Shown here: positions 31,058-40,875 of the stretch, in pieces | How the letters are laid out: each line of letters opens with the position of its first letter | How positions within the stretch are numbered: the stretch's first letter is position 1 | Assembly (NCBI RefSeq): GCF_036850765.1 | Contig: NC_089493.1 | Span: 128,346,239-128,410,238 of the forward strand | From: Saccopteryx bilineata | Lineage: Eukaryota > Chordata > Mammalia > Chiroptera > Emballonuridae | Reading direction: 5' to 3' | DNA length: 64,000 bases | The notes under the pieces: model-generated | Told to the model about the DNA's origin: nothing | Databases searched by the model: none | The model's input: only the letters and a program-made list of their open reading frames with translations | Position numbers and translations under genes: made by a program

Positions 31058-31450
31058 TTTTTTTTTTCATTTTTCTGAAGCTGGAAACGGGGAGAGACAG
31101 TCAGACAGACTCCCGCATGCGCCCGACCGGGATCCACCTGGCACGCCCACCAGGGGCGACGCTCTGCCCACCAGGGGGCGATGCTCTGCCCATCCTGGGC
31201 GTCGCCATGTCACGACCAGAGCCACTCCAGCGCCTGAGGTAGAGGCCACAGAGCCATCCCCAGCGCCTGGGCCATCTTTGCTCCAATGGAGCCTTGGCTG
31301 CGGGAGGGGAAGAGAGAGACAGAGAGGAAAGCGCGGCGGAGGGGTGGAGAAGCAAATGTGCGCTTCTCCTGTGTGCCCTGGCCAGGAATCGAACCCGGGT
31401 CCTCTGCACGCTAGGCCGACGCTCTACCGCTGAGCCAACCGGCCAGGGCC
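31058..31450 (-). mobile_element. Ves SINE inserted in the tail of a SINE-B
   Basis: Well-preserved, CpG-rich reverse copy, with an exact 17-bp direct repeat TTTTTTTTCAAGATTTT on both sides (31,041-31,057 and 31,451-31,467). A CTCF-like core CCACCAGGGGGCG lies at 31,168-31,180. A second core at 31,145-31,156 has lost one G. Confidence 0.93.
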
Positions 31451-32188
31451 TTTTTTTTCAAGATTTTATTCATTGATTTTAGAGAGAAGAGAGAGGAGGT
31501 GGGATGTGGGGGAGGAGTGGGAAGCATCAAATCCTAGTTGCTTCTAGTATGTGCCTTGACTGGGCAAACCTGGGGTTTCTTTTTTTTTAATAATTTTATT
31601 TTTTTAATGAGGTGACATCAATAAATCAGGATACATATATTCAAAGATAACAAGTCCAGAGTATCTTGTCGTTCAATCATGTTGCATACCCATCACCCAA
31701 AGTCAGATTGTCCTCCGTCACCCTCTATCTTGTTCTCTCTGTGCCCCTCCCCCTCCCCCTTTCCCTCTCCCATTCCCCTCTCCCCCCCGTAACCACCACA
31801 CCCTTATCAATGTCTCTCAGTTTCACTTTTATGTCCCACCTACGTATGGAATAATGCAGTTCCTGGTTTTTTCTGATTTACTTATTTCGCTTCATATCAT
31901 GTTATCAAGATCCCACCATTTTGCTGTAAATGTTCCGATGTCATCATTTCTTATGGCTGAGTAGTATTCCATAGTGTATATGTGCCACATCTTCTTTATC
32001 CAGTCATCTATTGACGGGCTTTTTGGTTGTTTCCATGTCCTGGCCACTGTGAACAATGCTGCAATAAACATGGGGCTGCATGTGTCTTTACGTATCAATG
32101 TTTCTGAGTTTTGGAAACCTGGGGTTTCAAACCTGTGACCTCAGCATTCCAGGTCGATGCTTTATCCACTGTGCCACCACAGGTCAGG
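31451..32188 (-). mobile_element. SINE-B in HAL1, split by an L1
   Basis: Left part 31,451-31,565 ('gattttattcattgatttta', GA-rich, 'tagtatgtgccttgactggg') and right part from 32,129 to 32,188 ('caaacctgtgacctcagc', 'ccactgtgccaccacaggtcagg') make one SINE in reverse. It inserted in HAL1 and was later hit by Ves in its tail and by L1 in its middle. Confidence 0.85.
31580..32114 (-). mobile_element. 5'-truncated L1 3' end, young family
   Basis: 535 bp with the exact 14-bp target duplication AAACCTGGGGTTTC (31,566-31,579 and 32,115-32,128). It begins with the complement of a poly(A) tail, then the 3' UTR ('ggtgacatcaataaatcagg', C-rich tract 31,740-31,790), then the end of ORF2 coding (reverse frame 31,892-32,098, ending 'KWWDLDNMI'). 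The three copies of this family here are very alike, so it is probably the youngest L1 family in the window. Confidence 0.92.
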
Positions 32189-33881
32189 CCAAGAGGTCTT
32201 AGGAGAGAGTTTTCTGGAGTTTTGTTCTGTTTTTTGTTTTGTTTTGTTTTGTTTTACATTCAGGACATCTTTCTTTGTCTCCTCATTCTGGCAAACACTC
32301 TGTGTTTTGTTTCTATGTATCAGGTAGAGTTGCTACATCTCCCAGGCTTGGTAGAGTGGACTAATGTAGTACATGTTCCATAGGGTCTAGTGGCACAGGC
32401 TCTCTGATCACCAAGCTGGGCACTCTAGTTGTACCAACCCCCAACCTGTATGGCTGTGTGCACCCTCCTGTTGTAGTTGAGCCTTGATTATTGTTGGCAC
32501 GTCAACAGAAGGGATTTACTCCCAGGCTGATTAGCTGCAAGGACTGGCTGCAACTACTGATCACTAGCCTCCGACCATTGTGGAGGATCAGCTGTGCAGG
32601 GGCCCACCCCACAGAGCAGGACTTACCTCAATGGGTCCCTGGTGTCCGCTGAGTCCACCCCTTGAGTGCATTGTTGTGGAGGTGGTTAGGAGGTGTTTCA
32701 ATTTGACCTGAAGCTGTCCACTAGGTGTGCTGGTTCTGGGCCTCCTGGGAGGTGAAGGCCAAGGTCAGCTGCCTTCTGTGTACTATCTGGGGCCACCTGA
32801 CTTGACCTACAAAGTGACCTGCAGATGGCTGCTATTTGTGCTTGGAGGTACATAGGCCAGGCCATTGCAAACCGTGGCCAGCTGCTGCTAGTGTTGGGCC
32901 TAAGGCCTCTTAGTGAGAGGTACAAGGCATGCTGAGGCCAGATGTTCCTTTTCAAAGAAATTTTAGAAAAGTCTGAAATGTGAGCCAAGAAAGGGCATTT
33001 GTATGGAAAAGCTACTGGAAACAGCTTGGGTGGACCTACAAGTAGGGTGAGGCAGGGTCTCAGGGAATCACTAGGGTGAGGCAAACAGTGATAGACAGGT
33101 TGATGAAGACTAGATACGGTGTCTGACTAAAGCTCTGTGTTGGAAGGGAGGGCTCATCAAAGGAACAAAGGCCTCCACCAGCACTTTTGTATGGGAGAAA
33201 GTTACCCCAGCTCTTTCCTTGATGCTTTCCACTTCAGTTTCTCCCCATATGTCCCTGGTGCCTTTTCAGCGACTATTCCAGCACTTGGAGCTCAGAAAGA
33301 GTAAATCAGAATAAATCTGTGTGCAGGCCCTTTAAGAGGAACTGCCTGGGACTCCAGCAGCTCTGTCTCCCTCAGTCTCCATCCCTGTTAGTTTTTATAG
33401 GCAGAAGTTATTGGGGCTTTTCTTCTAAGCACTGGAACCCTGGGCTTGGGGGCCTGGTGTGGAGCTGAGACCTGTCACTCCTCAGAGGGGACCTCTGCAG
33501 CTGAGATCTCCCTTTCGATTTTTATCTGCCACAGTAAATGTGTGACCAGCAGTTCTATGTCTGCACCTCTCCTACCAGTCTGATATGCCTTCTTTAAATC
33601 CTTAGTTGTAGGACTTCTATTCAGCTAGATTTCAGGTGGTTCTGATTGATGGTTGTCCTGGCTTGGTTGTAATTTTGATGTGGTTGTGGGAGGATGTGAG
33701 TATGTTGTTATGGAGGTATTTACCTATACTGCCATCTTGATCTAAGTTCAAGCCTGTTATTTCTTTTTTTATATTTTTTAAGTGAGAGGAGGGGTGATAG
33801 TGAGACAGACTCCCATAGGCACCCAGACCAGGATCTACCTGGTAACCTCCGTCTGGGGCCAATGCTTGAACCAAACAAGCC

Positions 33882-34258
33882 TGTTGAGACCAGCTTGGCA
33901 ACAGGTGTGCACAAAAGGAAGGCACTGCAGGACTTAAGAAAAACACACAAGACACAATGTACAGAAAAGATGGGTACAGGGGACTCCCAGCCTGTAGGGC
34001 TGAGAGCCCAGATCTCTGCAGCCTCACCGTATTTATTGGTCTCTTTGCTCATCAAGCAGAGCCTGGGTTCAGGTGCAGAGAAGGGTAATTAACTAATACC
34101 TTTCAGGTATGTGGGGAAAAGGCCATGGGATCAGCTGTTTCCTTTAAACAATCTTATCAGTGCTTGCAGAGGCAGCGTTCTGCAGGACTTGGCCTTCCAA
34201 AGTTCGCACCAAAGACTTGTCTCAGGACAACAGTCTAATTCCTAGCCATTTTCCTACA
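33882..34258 (-). mobile_element. Solo LTR, family C, 6-bp target duplication
   Basis: 377 bp, TGTTGAGACC ... TTCCTACA on the plus strand, flanked by the exact 6-bp repeat CAAGCC (33,876-33,881 and 34,259-34,264). 'gtatttattggtctc' near 34,030 is a reverse polyadenylation signal. Six-bp duplications are typical of class II (betaretrovirus-like) integrases, unlike the 5-bp families elsewhere here. Seen once in the window. Confidence 0.82.
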
Positions 34259-34378
34259 CAAGCCATCCTCAGAACCCAGGGCCAACGCTCAATCGATCAA
34301 GCCACTGGCTGTGGGAGCAGAAGAGGGAGACAAGGGGAGAGGGGGAGAAAAGCAGATGGTCAATTCTCCTGTGTGCTC

Positions 34379-35072
34379 TCTAAAGCCAGTAGCTGCAGCC
34401 ACCATCACAGCCACCTGGTCCGTACAGGTTCGCATTTGATTCAGACAGATGATAATGAAACAACGGAGCCAAGAACTGGTGGGCCATCAGCTTTAATCCT
34501 AGCTTGCACCTGGCAGGCAAGAAATACACATAGTGGGGAAACACTTCCCTTTCCATTCAGGGCTCCCAAAGCCACTGACTTATTCGAGTTTCCTAGAATC
34601 AACAGTTTCTACCTCACCAGCCTTATTCACCTCTGTTCTCTTTCTCCTTCTCTCTGCACAAACTGGCATCTCTTTCAGCACTCTGCCATCTTGGCTGCTT
34701 CTTCTCTCCTCCACGTGGCCTTTCTCTGCTCTCCTCCAGCATGGGCTCCTCTGCCCCATTTTATAGTGTAGAAATCAAAACCTTTAATCCAATATACAAA
34801 CAAGGAAGTCTTTGATACAAAAGTCATTTATCTGAGGCATACTGGGATTCCTCATGAGAGTGCACCACCCCACATCATGCAGTCAGTCAAGGGTGTGGGG
34901 AGGAGCTTAGTTTTGAAAAGATCTTAGTATTAAAGGGGCGGGAAAGGCTTAGTCTTAAAACTAAGCCTTAGGCCATAACAACCCTGCCTGCTTACAGCCT
35001 GTCCCCCACACACAATGCAAACTATAAGTGAGCAAACATATATATCATATTTACAAACTTATTTGACCAACA
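34379..35072 (-). mobile_element. Solo LTR, family A (variant 1)
   Basis: 694 bp, from 'tctaaagccagtagctgc' (first bases mutated from TG) to 'tatttgaccaaca'. The flanks TGCTC and TGTTC match at four of five bases. It contains 'cattttatagtgtagaaat' (reverse TATA region) and 'gctttaatcctagc' (reverse ATTAAA). It splits the old Ves-type SINE. Confidence 0.85.
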
Positions 35073-35365
35073 TGTTCCTACTGGAATCAAAGCTGGGACA
35101 TACATACACTGGGCCTGTGCTCTATTCACTAAGCCAGGTGGCCAGGGCTACAAGCTGCATTTTTAAGAACTTCCCAAGTAACTGATACAGCTCATTGCCT
35201 AAGACCAAGGTGAACAATCAATGCTGCAGCCTGACCTCTTTTTCTTGGGGTGGGTATTTTTGAGCTCTTTGTTCATTTTGTTTTAGTCTCTTTTCTTCAT
35301 AAGTTAAAATTACCTTTGACTTGGACCAAGTCCAGTCCAGTATTTGGTACAGATCTGAGTCTACT

Positions 35366-35715
35366 TTTTTTTTTTTTTTTTAAGCGAGAGACAGAGAGAG
35401 AGGGACAGATAGACAGGAGGGGAGAGAGATGAAAAACATTGACTCATAGTTGCGGAACCTTAGTTGTTCATTAATTGCTTTCTCATATGTGCCTTGACAG
35501 GAGGACTGCAGCCAAACTGGTGACCTTGGGCTCAAGCTGGCAACCTTGCTTCAAGCCGGTGACCTTTAGGCTCAAGCCAGTGACCATGGGGTCATGTCTA
35601 TTCTACCATGCTCAAGCCAGTGACCCACGCTCAAGCCAGCAACCTGCGGGTTTTGAACATGGGTCCTCAGCATACTAAGTCAATGCTCTATCCACTGTGC
35701 CACTGCCTGGTCAGG
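35366..35715 (-). mobile_element. SINE-B
   Basis: Reverse copy with T-run, (GA)n, several 'caagccagtgacc' units and the end 'ccactgtgccactgcctggtcag'. TCTACT appears on both sides as a possible short target duplication. Confidence 0.88.
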
Positions 35716-35733
35716 CATCTACTGGTAATTTTT

Positions 35734-36091
35734 TTTTTTGTATTTTTCTGAAGCTGGAAACGGGGAGGCAGTCAGACTCCCACATGTGCCCAACCGGGAT
35801 CCACCCGGCACGCCCACCAAGGGGCGATGCTCTGCCTATTCGGGACTTCGCTCTGTTGCGACCAGAGCCACTCTAGCGCCTGGGGCAGAGGCCAAAGAGC
35901 CATCCCCAGTGCCCGGGTCATCTTTTGCTCCAATGGAGCCTTGGCTGCGGGAGGAGAAGAGACAGAGAGGAAGGAGAGGGGGAGGGGTGGAGAAGCAGAT
36001 GGGCGCCTCTCCTGTATGCCCTGGCTGGGAATCGAACCCGGGACTTCCACACGCCAGGCCGACGCTCTACCACTGAGCCAACCGGCCAAGG
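35734..36091 (-). mobile_element. Ves SINE
   Basis: Abuts the SINE-B. The 15-bp direct repeat CTACTGGTAATTTTT (35,719-35,733 and 36,092-36,106) flanks it exactly. Its CTCF-like core carries a mismatch (CCACCAAGGGGCG). Confidence 0.93.
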
Positions 36092-36329
36092 CTACTGGTA
36101 ATTTTTAATAAGTACTTACTACCTCATTTATTTTTGTTTGGGGATAGCTAGACTTCAAACCCCAACTCAATCACTATTGGATACAGACTGTTTGAAATGA
36201 TACAGATATTTTTATTTCTTTTTGTATACATGGCAAAAGTAAAAGTGCTCCATTGGGTTCTCAGTGGCTGATGGCAAATTTTCTACTTAAAAAAAATCTA
36301 TTTAATTATTGTATTTATGATATAATACA

Positions 36330-37270
36330 ATTATTCTATGTTATTTTTAATACATTTTTATTTTCAATTACAGTTGAAATATAATATTATGTTGGTTTCA
36401 GGTGTACAACATAGCAAGTAGACATTTACATAATTTATGAAGTGATCACCCTGATTGTAAAGTCAGTAGGCACGGCCACCATCACAGCCTCCTGACCAAT
36501 GCAGGTTCGCATTAGATTCAGACAGATGATAATAAAACAACGAAGCCAAGAACTGGTGGGCCATTAGCTTTAATCCTAGCTTGCACCCGGCAGGCAAGTA
36601 AAAACACACTGGGCTCCAAAACCCACTCATTCAGTGCTCACAAAGCTACTGACTTATCCGAGCTTCCTAGAATCAAAAGTTTCTAGCTCACTAGCCTTAT
36701 TCACCTCTATTCCCCATCTCCTTCTCTCTGCACAAACTCTGCACAATCTGGCTTCTCCTTCAGCACTCTGCCATCTTGGCTGCTTCTCCTCTCCTCCACG
36801 TGGCCTTTCTTGCTCTCCTTTCTCTTCTCTCTCCTCTAATGCTAATCTCAGAAACTGAGAGAGAGAGAGCAAGCTCCCGGTCTGCTCCATTTTATAGTGT
36901 AGAAATCAAAACCTTTAATCCAATATACAAACAAGAAAGTCTCTGATACAAAATCACTTAGGGTGAGTGATTATAGCCGTCTTAGGCTATAACAACCCTG
37001 CCAGCTTACAGCCTGTCCCCCGCACCCAATGCAAACTATAAGCGAGCAAACCTATATATCATATTTACAACAATTTATTTGACCAACACTGATAAGTCTA
37101 ATACCTACCTGATGCTATACATAGTTATTACAGTATTATTGACTGTACTTTACATCCCTGTGACTGTTTTTATAACTGGTAATTTGTACTTTTTAATCCC
37201 TTCCTCTTTTTCATCCATCCCTCCCAGCTCTACTCCCATCTGGTAACAGCCGATTAGCTTTTCATTCATT
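36330..37270 (-). mobile_element. L1/HAL1 3' end, split by a family-A LTR
   Basis: 'tcaattacagttgaaatataatattatgttg' and 'ggtgtacaacatagcaagtagacattta' are the complement of an L1-type 3' end, continuing after the LTR with 'gactgtactttacatccctgtgactg'. It matches the 3' ends at 29.9 kb and 47.8 kb. Confidence 0.75.
36456..37088 (-). mobile_element. Solo LTR, family A (variant 1)
   Basis: 633 bp with exact 5-bp target duplications CTGAT (36,451-36,455 and 37,089-37,093). It begins 'tgtaaagtcagtaggc' and ends 'tttgaccaaca'. It is shorter than the 34,379 copy because of a gap around 36,960, where the segment from 'tcactt' to 'ttatagccg' lacks about 60 bp present there. Confidence 0.9.
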
Positions 37271-37439
37271 CATTCAGGGGCATAAAGATGAATATGACAA
37301 AACACCTTAACAAGCCCTGTGTCATGTGTGCTATAGCTCCTGTGTTCTCTGACCCTTGCCTATGCCCCCAGCCTAATTTCATAACCACAGGAGCTCCCAG
37401 CTCCGTGCAGCCACATTTAACTTCTTCTAGGCCCTTGAA

Positions 37440-37715
37440 CTTGCTAAGCTTACTCTCACCACTACATCTTTGCCCACGCTATTCCTTCTGCCTAGAATAA
37501 TCCTCCCTCCTCTTTCCAGTTAAATCCCACTATATTCTTAAGCCTTCAACTTAAAGGATACCACATTCTTAGGAAATTTCTCTGATCTCCCAGATGTGGG
37601 GTAGGTTGGTTTCCCACCGTGTAAAATGACTTAGTTGTGTGTGCTTCTCCTTAGCTGCTTCAATGTACCTAATGCATGCAGACTCTCGGTCAATATTTGT
37701 TGAATGAATGGATGC
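37440..37715 (+). mobile_element. L2 3'-end fragment
   Basis: 'catctttgcccacgctattccttctgcctagaataatcc' and '...caatatttgttgaatgaatgg' are typical of the L2 coding end and 3' terminus. Confidence 0.75.
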
Positions 37716-38055
37716 ATGGGGGAGGTACAGATAATTGTAACCAGTGCTTATAATAGAGATACACACAAGATTCGCTGGCAAAAGAGAAACACAAAGATGG
37801 TTTGATCATTTGTGGAGTTCAGCCAGGGAAGATCTGATAAAGAAGGAGATACTTGAGATGGATTTTGAAGGACAACTAGGAGTTTTCCAGGCATAGAACA
37901 GGGCATTCCTAGCTAGAAAGGGTTGTATGCCTTAATAAAAGGGGTGCCACATAGTGATGTTGTGGGGTAGCCTTGAAGAGTTCACTTCACCTGAATAGAC
38001 AGGGTTTGGACTCAATGGCTGGATCCCACTGAATGTCATTTGGGGGGCCAGATTT
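37716..38055. other. No confident feature
   Basis: 'gatggattttgaaggacaactaggagttttccaggcatag' hints at an old mammalian repeat, without a name I can support. Confidence 0.35.
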
Positions 38056-38760
38056 TCTACTCTGTAGTGAGTTGACTCGTGGCCTTCCAAAAGGTGTCTA
38101 AGTCTTAATTTATTGTACAGTGGTACTTTGAGATACAAACAGACCAACATACAATTTTTTTTTTTTTTTTAAGATACGAGCTGTGACTCAGTCCGTATTT
38201 TTGTTTGAGATCCGAGCAAAATTCCGAGATACGAGTCATGATTTAGGAAGCTGCCACGAGTTGGCATGTTGGCACATGGGTCCAGTATTGGCAGTTTGAT
38301 ATACGAGTTGACTGACTTACGAGCTTGGTTACAGAATGAATTAAATTCGTATCGCAAGGTACCACTGTATCTATAAATGTGATCTTATTTGGGAAAAGTG
38401 TCTTTGTAGATGTAACTGAATTAAGGATGTAGAAATGAGATCATCCTGGATGAACTGGGCAGGCCCTAAATCCCATCACAAGTGTTCTTATTTATAAGAC
38501 ACATACACAGAAGAAACATAGGAAAGAAAGCTATGTGAAGACAAAGGCAGAGACTGCAGTGATGCAGCCACAAGCCAAGGCATGCCAGAGCTAACTGACA
38601 GCCTTTGGGTGCTGGAAGAGGGGGAGGAATCACTCTCCTGACGAGCCTCCAGAAGGACCCAACCCTGCTGACACTGTGACTTTAGACTTCTGGCCTCTAG
38701 AACTATGAGAAAATAAACATTTTTAAGTTGCCCAGTAGGTAATCAATTGTTATAGCAGCT
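38056..38760 (+). mobile_element. MLT1-type MaLR LTR, split by a MITE
   Basis: 'gtgagttgactcgtggccttcc', 'ggatgtagaaatgagatcatcctgg', 'agaaggacccaaccctgctgacactgtgac' and 'ctctagaactatgagaaaataaa' follow the MLT1 plan, with an AATAAA-type signal. A mariner-type MITE interrupts it at 38,118. Confidence 0.75.
38118..38367. mobile_element. Mariner-type MITE, 250 bp
   Basis: The ends CAGTGGTACTTTGAGATAC and (complement of right end) CAGTGGTACCTTGCGATAC are inverted repeats, flanked by TA on both sides (38,116-38,117 and 38,368-38,369), the Tc1/mariner target. 'atacgag' recurs inside in both orientations. No coding frame. Confidence 0.85.
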
Positions 38761-39359
38761 ACAGGTAACAAATACAAACCCACAGGTGCACAGCCAGGAT
38801 CTAGCATGACTCTGTGAGTGGCAACATGTGTTGTTGGAGTCCAGAGAGGGGCTCCACCGAGTGTGTGATTCCAAGACCAACTTTGAGTTGCTTAACATAT
38901 GGGAAACCACAGCCATTACTAACGTGTGCTTGTAATGAGGCAGCCAATTGGCTACCTGAAGGGAGGCAACCATTTCAGGGTTAAGAAAGGGCAGTCTCTG
39001 ATGAGGAAGAATTTTCTGAAATCCCTTTGTCAGTAGCTGCTGATTCTGACTGACTGGGTGAAATCCTGGGGGGTTGACATTCTTCACTTCATGACCTTGG
39101 AGGCCTGAAAGTATCTTTTCAAAGACAATCCTTTACCTGAATGGCTTCCAACATCTTTTCCACAGAGCCATGGGGGTGTCCCTGGTGACATTTTATGCCA
39201 AGAATTAGAGCAACATTTCTCTTCTTCACCAGCTTTCTTACCCAGAGCAAATTTGGGGAAGCTCCCATGATGGATCTTTTAAAACTATTCTTGAAAACAT
39301 AAGATTTAATCCTTATAATTAACAAGACATGTGGGGCTTTCGAGTGAGGGAGGGGAGTA
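38761..39359. other. No recognised feature
   Basis: Unique-looking. The 114-codon reverse frame at 38,743-39,087 has no domain I know. Confidence 0.4.
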
Positions 39360-39482
39360 AATAGGCAGAATAATGGCCTCCCAAAGATGTCTATGTTCTA
39401 ATCCCTGAAACCTGTGAGCAAGTTGGAGGATATGGAGGGAGAGAAGTAAGGTTGCAGATGGATTTGAAGATGCTAATCAGGC

Positions 39483-39692
39483 CTGACCTGTGGTGGCGCA
39501 GTGGATAAAGCGTCGACCTGGAAATGCTGAGGTCACCAGTTCAAAACCCTGGGCTTGCCTGGTCAAGGCACATATGGGAGTTGATGCTTCCAGCTCCTCC
39601 CCCCTTCTCTCTCTCTATCTCTCTCTCCTCTCTCTCCCTCTCTGTCTCTCTCTCCTCTCTAAAAATGAATAAATAAATAAAAAATTAAAAAG
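39483..39692 (+). mobile_element. SINE-B, short variant
   Basis: 'gcctgacctgtggtggcgcagtgg' head, 'cctggtcaaggcacatatgg', then a CT-rich run and A-rich tail. 'gaagatgctaatcag' occurs before it (39,466-39,480) and after it (39,693-39,708), a target duplication. Confidence 0.9.
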
Positions 39693-39832
39693 TGAAGATG
39701 CTAATCAGCTGACCCTAAACTAGGGAGAGTCTGCTGGGTGGTCCAGGAGGTCCCCGTATGATCACAAGGGCCCTATAAGAGAAAGAGTGATGTGATGTGA
39801 AAAAGATTTTTCAACTGACAAAAGTGGCTTTG

Positions 39833-40122
39833 GCCTGACCAGGTGAGCATGACCTAGGATGTTGGGGTTCCAGGTTCAAAGCCCCAAGGTCACCAGCTTG
39901 AGCGCAGGGTTACTGGATTGAGCATGAGATCATTGACATAATCCCAAGGTCACTGGCTTGAACCCAAAGTCGCTGGCTTGAGCAAGAGGTCACCAGCTCT
40001 CAACTGGAGCCCAGGTCAATGCACGTATGAGAAACAATCAATGAACAACTAAAGTGATGCTTCTCATCTGTCTACCTTCCTGTCAGTCTCTCTGTCTGTC
40101 TCTCTCTAAAAAAGAAAAAAGG
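39833..40122 (+). mobile_element. SINE-B
   Basis: Plus copy from 'gcctgaccaggtgagcatg' to an A-rich tail. AAAGTGGCTTTG before and AAAGACTGGCTTTG after mark an imperfect target duplication. Confidence 0.87.
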
Positions 40123-40582
40123 AAAAGACTGGCTTTGAAGATGAAAGGTGGCAAAAGCCCAGGAATGTGGCGGCCTCTGGAAGCTGGAAAAGATCAGAAA
40201 ATGTATTTGCCTCAGAGCCTCCTGAGGGAGAGTAGCCCAGCCAGCACCTGACTGCAGCCCTGTGAGAGCCCTGCCGACCTGAGCACAGGCTGTAAGAGAA
40301 AACATTTGTCAGTCACTAGGTTTGCGGTAATTGGTTGCAGCAGCCATATGAAACTTAAGTAGTAGGGCGGATTTCAAAGGGGGAGTAATAGGAGTTCCAT
40401 CTTTCCAACACAACTAACCTAAGAGAATTGTTGATGACATCTAGGCCTGAGATCCAGTCAGCAGCAGAAGGAGAAGGTGAAACACTGATAACAATCTCCT
40501 GACCCATGATTGCATTGTCAAGAAAACTGACAGGGCTCTTCCTGGTTTTCCTGGAGTGTGACTGTTGACTTTTCTTTTCTTT

Positions 40583-40875
40583 TTTTTTAGCAAGAGACAC
40601 AGAGACAGACAGAGGAAGGGAGAGAGATGAGAATCATCAACTCATAGTTGTGGCACTTTAATTGTGTATTGATTGCTTTCTCATATATGCCTTGATGGGG
40701 GGGCTCCAACTGAGCCAGTGACCCCTTGCTCAAGCCAGTGACCGTGGGCTCAAGCCAGCAACCATGGAGTCATGTCTATGATCCCACACTCAAACCAGCA
40801 ACCTTGGGGTTTTGAACCTGGGACCTCAGTGTCCCAGGGCGACAGGGTCTCTACTGTGGTCACCACTGGTCAGGC
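40583..40875 (-). mobile_element. SINE-B
   Basis: Reverse copy: T-run, 'gagacacagagacagacag', 'tcatgtctatgatcccacactcaa' and the end 'tcaccactggtcagg'. Target duplication not clear. Confidence 0.85.

Larger units (their letters stand above)
29843..33743 (-). mobile_element. Near-full-length HAL1 (half-L1) retrotransposon
   Basis: A reverse-strand LINE with one ORF1-type region and no ORF2. The right end is an intact-looking 5' end (complement 'AGATCAAGATGGCAGTATAGG', the L1-type start). The left end is the 3' terminus 'tttttaattacagttgatgtacaatattacattagtg'. Between them are a 5' UTR (about 32,700-33,740), an ORF1 region with coiled-coil and RNA-binding parts in broken frames (32,200-32,400 and 30,530-31,020), and a long 3' UTR. 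Its body is interrupted at 31.04-32.19 kb by SINE-B, Ves and L1 insertions; without these it is about 2.75 kb. HAL1s copy by means of the L1 reverse transcriptase and are known to be abundant in bats. ORF1 is disrupted. Confidence 0.75.
33766..35149 (-). mobile_element. Old Ves-type SINE, broken by two LTRs
   Basis: Three pieces of one diverged reverse SINE: 33,766-33,875 ('gacagactcccataggcacc'), 34,265-34,378 ('agaaaagcagatggtcaatt', 'ctcctgtgtgct') and about 35,078-35,149 ('ctattcactaagccaggtgg', 'ccagggct'). The breaks match the LTR insertions at 33,882 and 34,379. Confidence 0.75.
39360..40345 (+). mobile_element. MLT1-type MaLR LTR, split by two SINEs
   Basis: 'ggcagaataatggcctcccaaagatgtc', 'atgatcacaagggccctataagag' and 'ggaatgtggcggcctctggaagctgg' are MLT1 landmarks. 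SINE-B copies sit at 39,483-39,692 and 39,833-40,122, so the LTR is in three pieces. Confidence 0.8.

Noticed and set aside
30804..31433. 209-codon open frame
   Set aside because: It is HAL1 antisense sequence running into an inserted Ves SINE.
34160..34771. 203-codon open frame
   Set aside because: It crosses from LTR-C through an old SINE into an LTR-A, so it joins unrelated repeats. No domain.
39600..39665. CRISPR-like or regulatory CT repeat
   Set aside because: It is the CT-rich part of a SINE-B copy. No spaced direct repeats of CRISPR type occur anywhere.
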